A program made the translations under genes and the position numbers. The notes under the pieces are model-generated. The model did not search any database. It saw nothing but the letters and a program-made list of their open reading frames with translations, and was not told the origin of the DNA. Below, piece by piece: positions 34,238 to 43,005 of a DNA stretch of 64,000 bases (positions are counted from its first letter, which is position 1; each line of letters begins with the position of its first letter). Origin of the DNA: Methanomassiliicoccus sp. (lineage in GTDB: Archaea; Thermoplasmatota; Thermoplasmata; Methanomassiliicoccales; Methanomassiliicoccaceae); NCBI GenBank assembly GCA_012719175.1, contig JAAYAX010000004.1, positions 372,001 through 436,000 on the forward strand, read 5' to 3'.

Positions 34238-35452
34238 ATGAGAGTGGAAACGAAAAGACTGCTGACGTTGGTGTTAGTTGTTTCATGTCTCCTAATGGTC
34301 ATGCTGCCAATGGGTTCGGCATCGGCGGCGGGGGAGGAGCTGATAACGCCCTCGGGGCAACCAGGCACCACTTCCGATACATCCCTGATAGATGATGAGA
34401 GCGATAGATGGACCAAGAACATGGATGTCTGGTTCATGCTCATGTTAGTGGCGTTCTTGATGATGTTCATCCGGAAGTTCGAATGGGCTGTTGCCCTGGC
34501 CGTACTTCTCGTGACCGTCACTAGCTTCCTGACGTATATGGCAGTTCAGGAGTTCTATTTCGACCGGTCATGGGACATGTCATTGATGCTGATGGGAGTG
34601 ATATGCTCGATAACCGTGGTGATCGCCATCGGGATGTTCCTCGGAACCGTGAAGATGTGGCAGTACCTATTGGTAGGTGCCATCTTCGGTCCGGTGTTCG
34701 CCCTTGTGGAGTGGTTCATGTTCTCATATCTTGATGGTGTGGTCGATCCCGGTGGGTCTATACTTGTGCACATGTGCGCCGCGTACTTCGGTATGGGTGC
34801 AATCTTGACCATCAGAGAAAAACGAGCGTTCAATGAACCGATGTACTATTCCACACACAGCATAAGCTTCGTGTGGTTGGCGTCGATGCTACTCTGGATA
34901 TTATGGCCATCTTTCGTCACGTGTCTGCTTCCCGCAGATCAGCAATCGTGGGGTATGATCACGTGCTACATGGCTGGCATAGGGTCCATCTTAACCACCT
35001 ATATCGTCTGCGTGGCCGCACAGAAGAAGGTGAACCCGACGGTCTTCACCTACGCGATGCTTGCTGGACCCGTGGCCATCGGTTCCCCGTTGCTTTCGGT
35101 GAACCAGTGGGGCGCTCTGGTCATCGGCCTGATCGCAGGTACTCTGTCCGCCCTTTCGTTCATCTATCTGCAGCCATGGCTGTGCAAGAAGATAGGTGCA
35201 CTGGATGTCATGGGTGTGCACAACCTGCATGGCGTCGGGGGCTGGATAGGCGCCCTTACTGCTGCCATTATCGTCGGGAGCGGGACCAATGTCATAGCTG
35301 CTGTCGGTGTCGTCGCTATAACCATGGTCACTGGTGGAATCACCGGTGCGATACTGAGGGCGACACGGGGTAAGATCGCTGATGAGGACATGTTCGAGGA
35401 CAAGGCCGACTTCATCCTGAACGAGGCGCCTTCGACGGAGGCTAGCCAATAA
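34238..35452 (+). CDS. Rh/Amt-family ammonium (possibly methylammonium) transporter
   Basis: A 404-aa integral membrane protein with an N-terminal signal-like segment (residues 1-31), then an acidic linker and about 11 membrane helices. It is of the Rh type: DPGGSILVHMCAAYFGMG carries the first pore His, and GVHNLHGVGGWIGAL carries the second (twin-His). GGAGGAG precedes ATG 34238. It starts 73 bases after mtmB2 on the same strand, so uptake of methylammonium is a reasonable guess; ammonium transport or release of the ammonia made by MtmB are alternatives. The C-terminus is acidic and cytoplasmic. Confidence 0.88.
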   Translation: MRVETKRLLTLVLVVSCLLMVMLPMGSASAAGEELITPSGQPGTTSDTSLIDDESDRWTKNMDVWFMLMLVAFLMMFIRKFEWAVALAVLLVTVTSFLTYMAVQEFYFDRSWDMSLMLMGVICSITVVIAIGMFLGTVKMWQYLLVGAIFGPVFALVEWFMFSYLDGVVDPGGSILVHMCAAYFGMGAILTIREKRAFNEPMYYSTHSISFVWLASMLLWILWPSFVTCLLPADQQSWGMITCYMAGIGSILTTYIVCVAAQKKVNPTVFTYAMLAGPVAIGSPLLSVNQWGALVIGLIAGTLSALSFIYLQPWLCKKIGALDVMGVHNLHGVGGWIGALTAAIIVGSGTNVIAAVGVVAITMVTGGITGAILRATRGKIADEDMFEDKADFILNEAPSTEASQ

Positions 35453-35520
35453 GATGGACGCGTTGGCCAAAACAGGAGGTGGTCCTAAGAAGGGTTGTCA
35501 GGATCAAGCAAGTTCGTTTA

Positions 35521-35541
35521 GCATCGGTCCCTTTCCGATGC
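35521..35541 (+). terminator. Stem-loop downstream of the Rh-type transporter gene
   Basis: GCATCGG (35521-35527) pairs perfectly with CCGATGC (35535-35541) around a 7-base loop, 69 bases past the stop codon. No clean T tract follows, so it may be an RNA-processing or stability hairpin instead of a terminator. Confidence 0.35.
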
Positions 35542-35665
35542 CTGGAGTCTGCCACCTCCAAAACCTCTACAAACCCTTTCCCATATTTTTTTCCACACCA
35601 TCCCTCATTCACGCAAGCATTTTATCGTCCCGGAATAGTCTGTTTACGGTCAAGGTAGATCCGAT

Positions 35666-36223
35666 ATGAAAACGAAGACATTGAACGATATTCTCGATAT
35701 GCTGAGGAGCATGAGAGGCACGGTCGAAGCCTTCGTCCTCGATGATGGATGCAGGGAGAGGATCATCAACATCGAGAGGAGCATCAAAAGCACCATGGGC
35801 ATCCCCATCATCAATAAGGGAGTCGAAGAGTGCCTTCAACGTAAGTATGTAGTTTGCATAATAAAGAGGGTGGGTTTTAGACCTCCCCCCGAGCCCACAG
35901 TCATGTTGCTAACAGATACCGGAGTGGTCCTGGGAGAAGAGGTTCTTCTGCCATACAGGAAGAGGTTTCTGGAGAATATCAACGAGAACTTCATTTGGCT
36001 CGCGGATGACTTCGTAGTCTATCCTGATAGAAGAGGTGGTACGAGGGAATTCTTCATCATGCCTCCGGTCTCGTTCCCGGAAGTGTCACAAATGGGAATG
36101 AGGAACGTGGTGTCCTGCTCACCCTCCGCTCCTTCCGACGCGATGTTGAGGAAAGAACATGGTTTCGAGGACAATCCCAAGCTAGCCTCGATCCTCATCG
36201 GATTCGATCCCGATGAGGAGTAG
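35666..36223 (+). CDS. Uncharacterised protein, three-paralogue family member
   Basis: A 185-aa soluble protein, close paralogue of the one at 23112 (RGTVEAFVLDD, INKGVEECLQR, GFRPPPEPTV, GVVLGEE, FIWLADDFVVYP, EFFIMPPVSFPE, GMRNVVSCSPSAPSD, GFEDNPKLASILIGFD). It follows the Rh-type gene by 213 bases and is convergent with the DUF2098-mcr operon. The stop is TAG with a TAA two codons later. I cannot name the family or predict a reaction; the nearly unchanged SCSPSAPSD block and the repeated location next to methanogenesis loci are the main clues. Confidence 0.78.
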   Translation: MKTKTLNDILDMLRSMRGTVEAFVLDDGCRERIINIERSIKSTMGIPIINKGVEECLQRKYVVCIIKRVGFRPPPEPTVMLLTDTGVVLGEEVLLPYRKRFLENINENFIWLADDFVVYPDRRGGTREFFIMPPVSFPEVSQMGMRNVVSCSPSAPSDAMLRKEHGFEDNPKLASILIGFDPDEE

Positions 36224-36360
36224 GAATTATAACGACCATCTTTAGATCGAGGCCTCCATGTTTTTAAAAAATATTCCACTTGTTGGTGGTGTATAGAGCT
36301 TCGCCTAAGCGGTAGATATCAGAAAAATGTGAAGGGAAGGGGTTTGGGTTGGGTCGAAGC

Positions 36361-36639
36361 TCAACCCGCGCCAGAGGGAGTGATCCGCTGGGCCTTCTCA
36401 GCAGCCTCCGCCATTTCCTGACGGAGCCTCTCGAGGTCCTGCAGCTGGTCCCTCTTGCCGAAATCACGCTCGGTGGCCGCCTTGTACTCGTCCTCGGTGG
36501 CAGGGTCGAGCGCGGACATATCATAGTAGAGGTCCGTGGTGTCCAGGAGAGCCCAGTTCACCTTTTCCTCTTCCATGATGTCCACTATCTTCCCTACTGT
36601 TCCGGTGTTCCGATACTTGGCAAGGTCACCTACGATCAT
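36361..36639 (-). CDS. DUF2098 family protein
   Basis: A 92-aa protein matching the small archaeal DUF2098 family: VGDLAKYRNTGTVGKIVDI, then VNWALLDTTDLYYDMSAL. The core looks like a small beta barrel (SH3-like) followed here by a charged helical C-terminus rich in Glu, Arg and Gln. It starts at ATG 36639, five bases past the mcrA stop, so it is the last gene of the mcr operon. Function is unknown; co-transcription with mcrA suggests a link with MCR or its expression (inference). Confidence 0.85.
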   Translation of the reverse strand: MIVGDLAKYRNTGTVGKIVDIMEEEKVNWALLDTTDLYYDMSALDPATEDEYKAATERDFGKRDQLQDLERLRQEMAEAAEKAQRITPSGAG

Positions 36640-36644
36640 TCAGC

Positions 36645-38309
36645 TCACTGCGCGGGGATGATGGTGCTTCTCTCGCCGGCGGGCATGAACTCCCGCAGTG
36701 CGCCACGGCCGAACTCCTTCGTGATGTTGGCGAAGTCGAACGGCATGCTCTTGTCGGCGAAGGCGACCTTGATCAGCGGGTTGCAGGCGAAGGCATCGCC
36801 GCGGGCTGCGTGAGCAGCAGCCGCGATACCGCCGTATCCGGACAGGTGACCGACGTTCATGGCGTAGTTGGGGTAGTTCGGGCCCCTCAGCTCGAAGGGC
36901 AGGCCTTCGTCGCTCCTGTAGGACAGAGAGTTGCAAGAACCGCACTGGTCCTGCAGGTCGTACCCATAGAAGCCGAGACGTCCGTGCCTTTCCTTGTGCT
37001 GGAGCATGGAGAGGTACCAGCCGTTGACACCGAAGTCAGCGTTACCAGTGGCCATCGCGCAAGCGATACCGGTGGCAGCAGCAGCGACGGTCGCACGCTG
37101 GGATCCACCGAAGTGGGTTTCCATGGCGGCGGGGTACTTCTCGTACATCTCGAGGGCGTAGGTGTTGACCTCAGAGCCTAGCTTCTCCATCAGGTCCATG
37201 GAGGGCTTGCTCTTGCAAAGCCCGCCGTACTTGGACTTGACGAGATCAAGGGCCCAGTAGGTGTAGTCCTCGAGGATGTTGTCGGTGTAGGCGGCGGTAG
37301 CGTACTGGGTGAACCCGACACCACCGGACATGTAGGACCCGAGGTATATCTGGTCGAACACGACTGCGCCCAGGGCGACGGTCTCCAGAGCCTGGCGGCC
37401 GGGGTCGTCGGGGTGCACACGGAGCGACTGGACCATATCGGCAAGGAACCCGAAGGGTATTCCACCGGGCTCGTTGGGTCCACGGGCACGCCTGGCGGGC
37501 ATCATGGTACCCATCTCCACGACGGACGCGTGCTTCGCGGCGAAGGCGAAGTCGGCGATGGCGGCCTCACCGGCGGCCAGTCTGTAGGCGCTGATGAAGG
37601 ACATCGAGATCTGCATGGCGCTCCAGCGGGACATGGTACCGCCGTCGCAAACACGGCCGACGATGGTCGGGCAAGCGACCTTCTGCCACATGGACTTGCC
37701 AATGGCCTCCTTCAGCTGCTTGGCCTGGTCCTTGGGGAACTCCTTGTTGATGTCGATGACGAACCGCTTGTCGATCTGGCTGATGAGCTCGTCGTCGCCC
37801 GAGAAGACCTTGACGTAACAGTCGGAGGTAAGGGCGGGGCTGCACTCGGCCATGTGCTCCTGCACAACGGCGCCACCGGGCATCGCGTGGTTCACGGTCT
37901 CGAGGTAGTGGTTAATGGTCTCAGGAGTGACCTCCTTGCCCAGCCTCTTCTCGATGACAGCGTGCGCGGTGTCCAGGCCGGAGATGACGGTCCTGCGGAT
38001 ATCGTCCCACGCCTGCTGCATAGCGGCGTTGTTGACGAAGTGCAGGTCATCGCCCTCGGCGTATATGTCGGTGTGGGACAGCTGGTAGGGCATCAGGACA
38101 CGCTGGCCGAGAGGAACACCGATGTCGGGGTTCATCATCGGGATGCCACGGGCCTTGGCGACCTTGTTAGCCTGCTCGACCCACTCCCTCTTCCTCTTGG
38201 ACTGCTTCCAGCCACCGTAGGTGTAGTAATGGGTGCTTACTTCCGTCGGGGCCTCCTTGAACTTCTTCTTCATCGAATCCAAGAATAACTTTTCCTTTTC
38301 CTTAGCCAT
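36645..38309 (-). CDS. mcrA: Methyl-coenzyme M reductase subunit alpha
   Basis: The 554-aa alpha subunit of the enzyme that forms methane from methyl-CoM and CoB; it helps hold the nickel cofactor F430. The regions of modified residues are all visible: [11 protein letters not shown] (methyl-His), [13 protein letters not shown] (CoB site and methyl-Arg) and [15 protein letters not shown] (thioglycine at the Gly after FY, dehydro-Asp and methyl-Cys positions). GCGGA order follows mcrB-mcrD-mcrG. A second Cys after QCGS, where many methanogens have Ala, is worth noting. TfuA and YcaO genes upstream support the thioglycine. Confidence 0.98.
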   Translation of the reverse strand: MAKEKEKLFLDSMKKKFKEAPTEVSTHYYTYGGWKQSKRKREWVEQANKVAKARGIPMMNPDIGVPLGQRVLMPYQLSHTDIYAEGDDLHFVNNAAMQQAWDDIRRTVISGLDTAHAVIEKRLGKEVTPETINHYLETVNHAMPGGAVVQEHMAECSPALTSDCYVKVFSGDDELISQIDKRFVIDINKEFPKDQAKQLKEAIGKSMWQKVACPTIVGRVCDGGTMSRWSAMQISMSFISAYRLAAGEAAIADFAFAAKHASVVEMGTMMPARRARGPNEPGGIPFGFLADMVQSLRVHPDDPGRQALETVALGAVVFDQIYLGSYMSGGVGFTQYATAAYTDNILEDYTYWALDLVKSKYGGLCKSKPSMDLMEKLGSEVNTYALEMYEKYPAAMETHFGGSQRATVAAAATGIACAMATGNADFGVNGWYLSMLQHKERHGRLGFYGYDLQDQCGSCNSLSYRSDEGLPFELRGPNYPNYAMNVGHLSGYGGIAAAAHAARGDAFACNPLIKVAFADKSMPFDFANITKEFGRGALREFMPAGERSTIIPAQ

Positions 38310-38312
38310 TGT

Positions 38313-39086
38313 TTACTCCCCCTTAAGGGCGTAGGCCTGGAATCCGCAAAGGGTCCTCAGCCTGTGGATCCTCAGGTTCACAGCGGTTACCTCGGGGTCG
38401 TCCCTCATGTCCACGCCGTCCACCCTGAAGATGGTGGTCATCTTCTTCAGCTCGGCATCGGGCAGGGGCTTGCCCACGGATATGGGCTTGTCCAGCGGGA
38501 TGGCGACCTGGTCCTTCGTGTACTCGATCTCACCCTTCTTGGCGTTCCAGCGGTACCTCTGCCAGGCATCGAACATCAGGCCGTTCTCGTCCAGCCTGCA
38601 GGCGTGCCCGTGCACAGTGGCGCCTCTGATACCGGTCTTTGCGGGGTCAAAGGTCTCGTTGTCGATGAGCTCCTTGGCGACCTTCTCAAGGTCCCTCTCC
38701 CTCATCTCAATGATCTGTCTGCCAGAAAGGGTACCGGTGTCGAAACCGCGCATCCTGGTGAAGTACATCCAAGCCCTCAGGTATGGAACCATAGGGGCGA
38801 AGTACACCGAGTCGGTGAACTGAATGTACCTGATCCTGTCTCCCTTCTTGGCACCCTCAATAGGGGTGACCAGCTTTCTGATGAGGTCATCCGGCTCGTT
38901 GCCCTCCTCGAGTGGGGGGTGGATGGACTTGTACTCCTCACCAGGGGCCCTGTGGCCCATGATCCTCACAACATCGTCCATGGACACATCCCTCAGCTTC
39001 TTCAACTTCTGGGAGGGGTCCATGTAGCGGCGCCTGTTCTTGGCGACCTGGCTGGTCCCGGGATAGAACTGTCTCTGGTATGCCAT
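38313..39086 (-). CDS. mcrG: Methyl-coenzyme M reductase subunit gamma
   Basis: The 257-aa gamma subunit of MCR. Start ATG 39086 is fixed by a GAGGTAA site and by the normal N-terminus [18 protein letters not shown]. Other family segments are [56 protein letters not shown] and [13 protein letters not shown]. It lies between mcrD and mcrA with short gaps (5 and 3 bases). No mcrC is present between mcrD and mcrG. Confidence 0.97.
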   Translation of the reverse strand: MAYQRQFYPGTSQVAKNRRRYMDPSQKLKKLRDVSMDDVVRIMGHRAPGEEYKSIHPPLEEGNEPDDLIRKLVTPIEGAKKGDRIRYIQFTDSVYFAPMVPYLRAWMYFTRMRGFDTGTLSGRQIIEMRERDLEKVAKELIDNETFDPAKTGIRGATVHGHACRLDENGLMFDAWQRYRWNAKKGEIEYTKDQVAIPLDKPISVGKPLPDAELKKMTTIFRVDGVDMRDDPEVTAVNLRIHRLRTLCGFQAYALKGE

Positions 39087-39091
39087 AATAA

Positions 39092-39517
39092 TTACCTCTT
39101 GCATCCTTTTGCGTAATCGGTCACTGTTGGCTTGTACTTGGAGTACCTTCCGACCTCCAGATTGAACCCGAAGGGCATGAGATCGGTGCATATCGCATCG
39201 ATCTCTTCCAATGCCTGCTGGACATTGTCGATATCGTCGATCTCGACGAACACCCTGCCCACTAGCAGGCGCAGCTCCACTTCCTTACCCTTCACGTTGA
39301 TCACTTTTCGCTCAGGATGCTCATTGGCCAGGCCTTTTCCTGGTCCAGAGCCTAGCACAGCCGGTAGACTTTCACCAGATATGTTTACCTGTCTAACGTG
39401 AGGGACTTCGTAGAGCTTGTTCAGGAGCTTTTCGGTCGTTTCCGCTTTTAAGAGCCTGGTCGGAAAGATCAGGATCTCAGGCAACGGGACCGCTTCGGAG
39501 GAGTTGGTACTTTTCAT
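39092..39517 (-). CDS. mcrD: Methyl-coenzyme M reductase operon protein D
   Basis: A 141-aa McrD, a non-subunit chaperone-like protein of the mcr operon thought to help assembly or F430 insertion. It shows [20 protein letters not shown], a central [20 protein letters not shown] and the acidic [16 protein letters not shown], ending with [18 protein letters not shown]. Start ATG 39517 (TTG one codon earlier is possible). It is 17 bases after mcrB. Confidence 0.95.
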   Translation of the reverse strand: MKSTNSSEAVPLPEILIFPTRLLKAETTEKLLNKLYEVPHVRQVNISGESLPAVLGSGPGKGLANEHPERKVINVKGKEVELRLLVGRVFVEIDDIDNVQQALEEIDAICTDLMPFGFNLEVGRYSKYKPTVTDYAKGCKR

Positions 39518-39534
39518 CAAGCCACACCAACCGT

Positions 39535-40860
39535 TTACTTCAGCTTCTTTGCCTCCTTACCGATAGCCTTCAGCGGTGCCTTGAACTCAGGAATGTCACC
39601 GAACACGTCCCTCACGAGGGAGGAAGTGCTCTCAGGCGAGAAGTACTGAGTACCAGCATCGAGCGAGCAAGCGGCGGCGATGCACGGGATGACAAAGCCC
39701 TTGGAGTGCTTGGTCACGACGTGGTTACCATGGAACAGACCGGGTCCTCCGCCACCGTAGATGGAGTGGCTGAAGAAGGACATACCAACGGAAACACCCA
39801 TGGCACGGCCGAAGTCGACACCGGGAAGTCCGGTCTCATGCTCTAGCAGATCGTTGTAGTACAGGATGGTCGCAGGCACGGCCTGAGAAGCCCTAGCAGC
39901 ACCGATGTTGACCATGTTGGCGGCCAGCATACCGGCGGCGGCGTACGCGTTCCATAGCGGGAAGTCGTTGGTGGTGTACACCTTGTATCCAGAAGGCAGC
40001 TTCTCCTTCACCTTGATGACCTTGTCCTCGATGGCGCGTCCGACGATGGACTCGATAACGGTACCGACGGTTCCGGTCTTGCCGTTCTCCTTGACCATCT
40101 CCACAACGAGGTTGTTCGCGTTCAGACCCTGGTAGGCCAGACCTAGCAGGTGGTACCTCTCGAAGGGTCCAATGGCGTCACCGAGCTCGAACATTGCGGT
40201 CTGCTCGAAGATCGAGGACAGCGCCGCGGCGTTCATCGAGTTCTTTCCGGACAGAGCGACCAGGTGGTTGGCCATGATGTTCCTCAAAGCGTAACCAGCA
40301 CCCTCGTTGTTCTGCGGGACTTCCAGGATGGACTTCAGGTTCGATCCCAGGAAGTTCAGGGACTGAGGATATCTGCCCCATACTGCTCCCTTGACCATGT
40401 TCGCACGGAACATGTCAACGTTGAATTCATCTATGACGGCCTGGGTGACCGCAGCAGCTGCAGCGGTGAAACCAGTGGTGTACTCAACACCGGCGTCGAC
40501 CCTGTTGGTGGGGACCTGGATGATCATTCTCTTCCCACCCATGATGACCTTTACTTCAGTGTCATCGTCCTTGTCGACCTTCAGGATGTCCTTGACCCTC
40601 TTGGCGATCTTGTCAGCGCTGCCAACTATGTCCGCGTTGATCTCCTTGCCCTTGATGACTCCGCCGCCGACACGTCCGGTCTTGAGGCTCTTCTCAAGTC
40701 CAGGAAGGTCTACCGCGATGGTTCTCTTGGCCAAGGAGGCGATCCTCTTTACAGCGGGGTTGTTCAACGGGCTGATCGCATCGAGGGGCACATCCTTCTC
40801 GATGAGCTTACCCCTGTCGTCATACAAGTCTATCTTGTCCTTGTATTTCGCCAATTTCAT
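39535..40860 (-). CDS. mcrB: Methyl-coenzyme M reductase subunit beta
   Basis: The 441-aa beta subunit of MCR and first gene of mcrBDGA-DUF2098. Start ATG 40860 follows a GGAGGT site. Typical segments are [17 protein letters not shown] at the start, [39 protein letters not shown] and [20 protein letters not shown] near the C-terminus (F430 and CoB contacts). The operon promoter appears about 140 bases upstream. Confidence 0.98.
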   Translation of the reverse strand: MKLAKYKDKIDLYDDRGKLIEKDVPLDAISPLNNPAVKRIASLAKRTIAVDLPGLEKSLKTGRVGGGVIKGKEINADIVGSADKIAKRVKDILKVDKDDDTEVKVIMGGKRMIIQVPTNRVDAGVEYTTGFTAAAAAVTQAVIDEFNVDMFRANMVKGAVWGRYPQSLNFLGSNLKSILEVPQNNEGAGYALRNIMANHLVALSGKNSMNAAALSSIFEQTAMFELGDAIGPFERYHLLGLAYQGLNANNLVVEMVKENGKTGTVGTVIESIVGRAIEDKVIKVKEKLPSGYKVYTTNDFPLWNAYAAAGMLAANMVNIGAARASQAVPATILYYNDLLEHETGLPGVDFGRAMGVSVGMSFFSHSIYGGGGPGLFHGNHVVTKHSKGFVIPCIAAACSLDAGTQYFSPESTSSLVRDVFGDIPEFKAPLKAIGKEAKKLK

Positions 40861-40999
40861 ACCTCCATTCCATGTTTTCCTGCACCCGGAAGAGTCGCCC
40901 CGACCGGGCTAAAATAATTAGTGATCTTCATCGCTTGAGCAATGTTACCCTTGGATGAAAATCGAATCCCCTTGTTGAGCCCCTGTAAGCATGGAGAGG

Positions 41000-41007
41000 C
41001 ATATAAA
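41000..41007 (-). promoter_or_regulatory. Probable TATA box of the mcr operon
   Basis: TTTATATG on the minus strand. Transcription would start near 40974, giving mcrB a leader of about 110 nt, unusually long for an archaeon. A GCCC-GGTCG-GGGC hairpin can form in the leader near 40898-40910. Confidence 0.5.
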
Positions 41008-41100
41008 CATGATGTTAGTTGGATGTATTTTTCACTTTATTTCTTGCATTTTTTTACCATTAGCCAGCTAAGGATCGCTTTTCTTAACGGAACAAAATTT

Positions 41101-41754
41101 TCAATTTTTTTCGATAACTGCTTTAACGGCGTTAATTAACAAAATCGCATCATTTCGTTTGAAATCGATTTTGTTCTTTCGCAAGTGTTCCTCTAAGACC
41201 TGCGCATCCTTGTTTAATAATATATTATTTGCTATATAAAATAGTTTTTCGTATGAACGCCAAGGGTAGAACTCCTTCTTTAATTCTCTTATTAATGCAC
41301 ACACATCTGACGGGGTTATGATCCCCCTCTCACAGGCATCAATGAGGTTGAGACGCAGGTTGATCAACGGCTCTGAGAGAGCTGCCTGGGTGAAGGGATC
41401 GAAGGATAGGACCACCTCATCATCCCCTTCCACGCGTCCAGAGCTGTATTCCTCGAATATCCTTCCCACACCGACCATACCCATATCCGCAAGCTCGGCT
41501 GCGCGCAGGGCGCCCATGCTTCCACCGCCGAAGACCGATACACCCCGATCGAGCAGGCTGAGGATCTCGCGGTGGCCGACCGCTGCATCCGTCAACATCA
41601 ACCCGTCCACTATCCCCACGACCTCAACCTCTTGGGGTATCTGGAGCAGATCACCTCGCTTCACTGGAGGCTTGTAGTCAGCATCCAAGATGGATATCGC
41701 CTCATTAATGTCAAGGCTCGGCCCGAGGAATATCACTGGTCTCAGCTCAACCAC
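41101..41754 (-). CDS. tfuA: TfuA-like protein
   Basis: A 217-aa TfuA-domain protein: VIFLGPSLDINEA at the start, PQEVEVVGIVDGLM, then VFGGGSMGALRAAELADMGM. TfuA partners YcaO to deliver sulfide or activate it for thioamidation, here of the McrA glycine. Start GTG 41754 lies inside the end of ycaO (8-base overlap), so the two are co-translated. The last 65 codons are clearly more AT-rich than the rest. It lies upstream of mcrB on the same strand, with a separate mcr promoter between them. Confidence 0.92.
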   Translation of the reverse strand: MVELRPVIFLGPSLDINEAISILDADYKPPVKRGDLLQIPQEVEVVGIVDGLMLTDAAVGHREILSLLDRGVSVFGGGSMGALRAAELADMGMVGVGRIFEEYSSGRVEGDDEVVLSFDPFTQAALSEPLINLRLNLIDACERGIITPSDVCALIRELKKEFYPWRSYEKLFYIANNILLNKDAQVLEEHLRKNKIDFKRNDAILLINAVKAVIEKN

Positions 41755-42943
41755 CCAACATCCTACGACCTACACGGTCCTCGTCTATGGCGAAGATCTC
41801 CAATCCCGGCACTATCACCCTCACCACCGGAATGTCCAGTTCCCTCCTGGTCAGGTTCACCACCACCGTGCTGTTCAGCCCCCTGGAGTTCAGCTGGGTC
41901 CGTACCACCTGCAGATCATCAAATATGTCGTCAGTCTCCCGGTTTGGCAGGTCGGAGAGCCTCATACTATCACCTTCCTCGGTCAACCACATGGCATTGA
42001 TACGCTTCATGCGCTCGTAGCCAAGCTTCCTGGTGTGCTCCCCCCTCACCGTATCCTCGCGAGCTCCATGGATCTGGGTGAGACGACTTTGAGCGACCTC
42101 AAGGAGAGCCTTCACCGCTGCCACCTCCGGGTTCAGATGGCAACCGATGCCCAGGGTAAGGAGGGCAGGGTCCTGCATCTCCATGTCGTCGGTGGCCGCA
42201 GCTATGACAGGTACTCCGATATCAGATGTGAGGTTCTTTAGATGGACCTCGATGCCCTTGGATGTGAAACGGTCGTATAGATCCCGGACCCTCCCGTTCT
42301 CCGGTACCTCCACATTCCCGTTGAGCTTCCTACGCCCCTCTGCCAGGGACCAGGCATCCCGCTCGATGACCTCGCACATGCCATGGAGTATGGCCTCCTC
42401 GAGGTTGTTTCCCGAGGCCAACCCGTTGGTGTTCGTTCTGAACAGGGCCAGGTCCGATTTCGCGACATAGGGGTGGAAGACCCCGCTGGCAGGGACCCAT
42501 GTCTCGTCCATGGAGTTGAGTTCCACGCCCTTCACCCAGGCCACGGACATACCTGCCAGGTGATATGCGGCCACGGGCGTGATGATGAGGTCCAATGGGT
42601 GAACGGCGTTGTGAGATGCCATGAACTCCTCTACCCCTTGGCGGATGATGTTGTACCCCCTCACTTCGGCGCTGTACCTCTCCACACCCTCCATGATGGC
42701 AGAGACCTTGGCCTCCTCATTGGTGAAACCCTTCCCGTTGTAGACGGAGATGGCCCCCGTCTCCGCCGATGGCCTTATGGCCGAGAACACAGGGATGCCC
42801 ACGCGGTCCAGGTCGGTGATGTCCGCCACCCTGGTTATTCCAGCCTTCTTCATCACTGGCTCTATACGGGCCAGGGTATCATTGATATCTACTGTTCTCT
42901 GCCCATCTGTCGTGGACCTCTTGGGAGAGGGGGCGAGCTTCAT
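41747..42943 (-). CDS. ycaO: YcaO-domain protein, McrA-glycine thioamidation (methanogenesis marker 1)
   Basis: A 398-aa YcaO protein that phosphorylates the backbone amide to allow sulfur exchange; with TfuA it makes thioglycine in McrA. ATP-binding positions lie in EEAKVSAIMEGVERYSAEV and in SGNNLEEAILHGMCEVIERDAW. It also shows LTLGIGCHLNPEVAAVKALLE and a C-terminal VVRVIVPGLE. It is the first gene of a two-gene unit with tfuA, next to mcrBDGA, and is divergent from a methyltransferase gene. Length and order match methanogen marker 1. Confidence 0.94.
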   Translation of the reverse strand: MKLAPSPKRSTTDGQRTVDINDTLARIEPVMKKAGITRVADITDLDRVGIPVFSAIRPSAETGAISVYNGKGFTNEEAKVSAIMEGVERYSAEVRGYNIIRQGVEEFMASHNAVHPLDLIITPVAAYHLAGMSVAWVKGVELNSMDETWVPASGVFHPYVAKSDLALFRTNTNGLASGNNLEEAILHGMCEVIERDAWSLAEGRRKLNGNVEVPENGRVRDLYDRFTSKGIEVHLKNLTSDIGVPVIAAATDDMEMQDPALLTLGIGCHLNPEVAAVKALLEVAQSRLTQIHGAREDTVRGEHTRKLGYERMKRINAMWLTEEGDSMRLSDLPNRETDDIFDDLQVVRTQLNSRGLNSTVVVNLTRRELDIPVVRVIVPGLEIFAIDEDRVGRRMLGG

Positions 42944-43005
42944 GGTTCTGCCAATATTATCTATCTGTAATAAACCTCGCGAACCTCGAACTGCCTTTCA
43001 AGCAA

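Noticed and set aside
35454-35669. Short plus-strand open frame after the Rh-type gene
   Set aside because: It runs through a hairpin and the promoter area of the next gene, with no conserved features.
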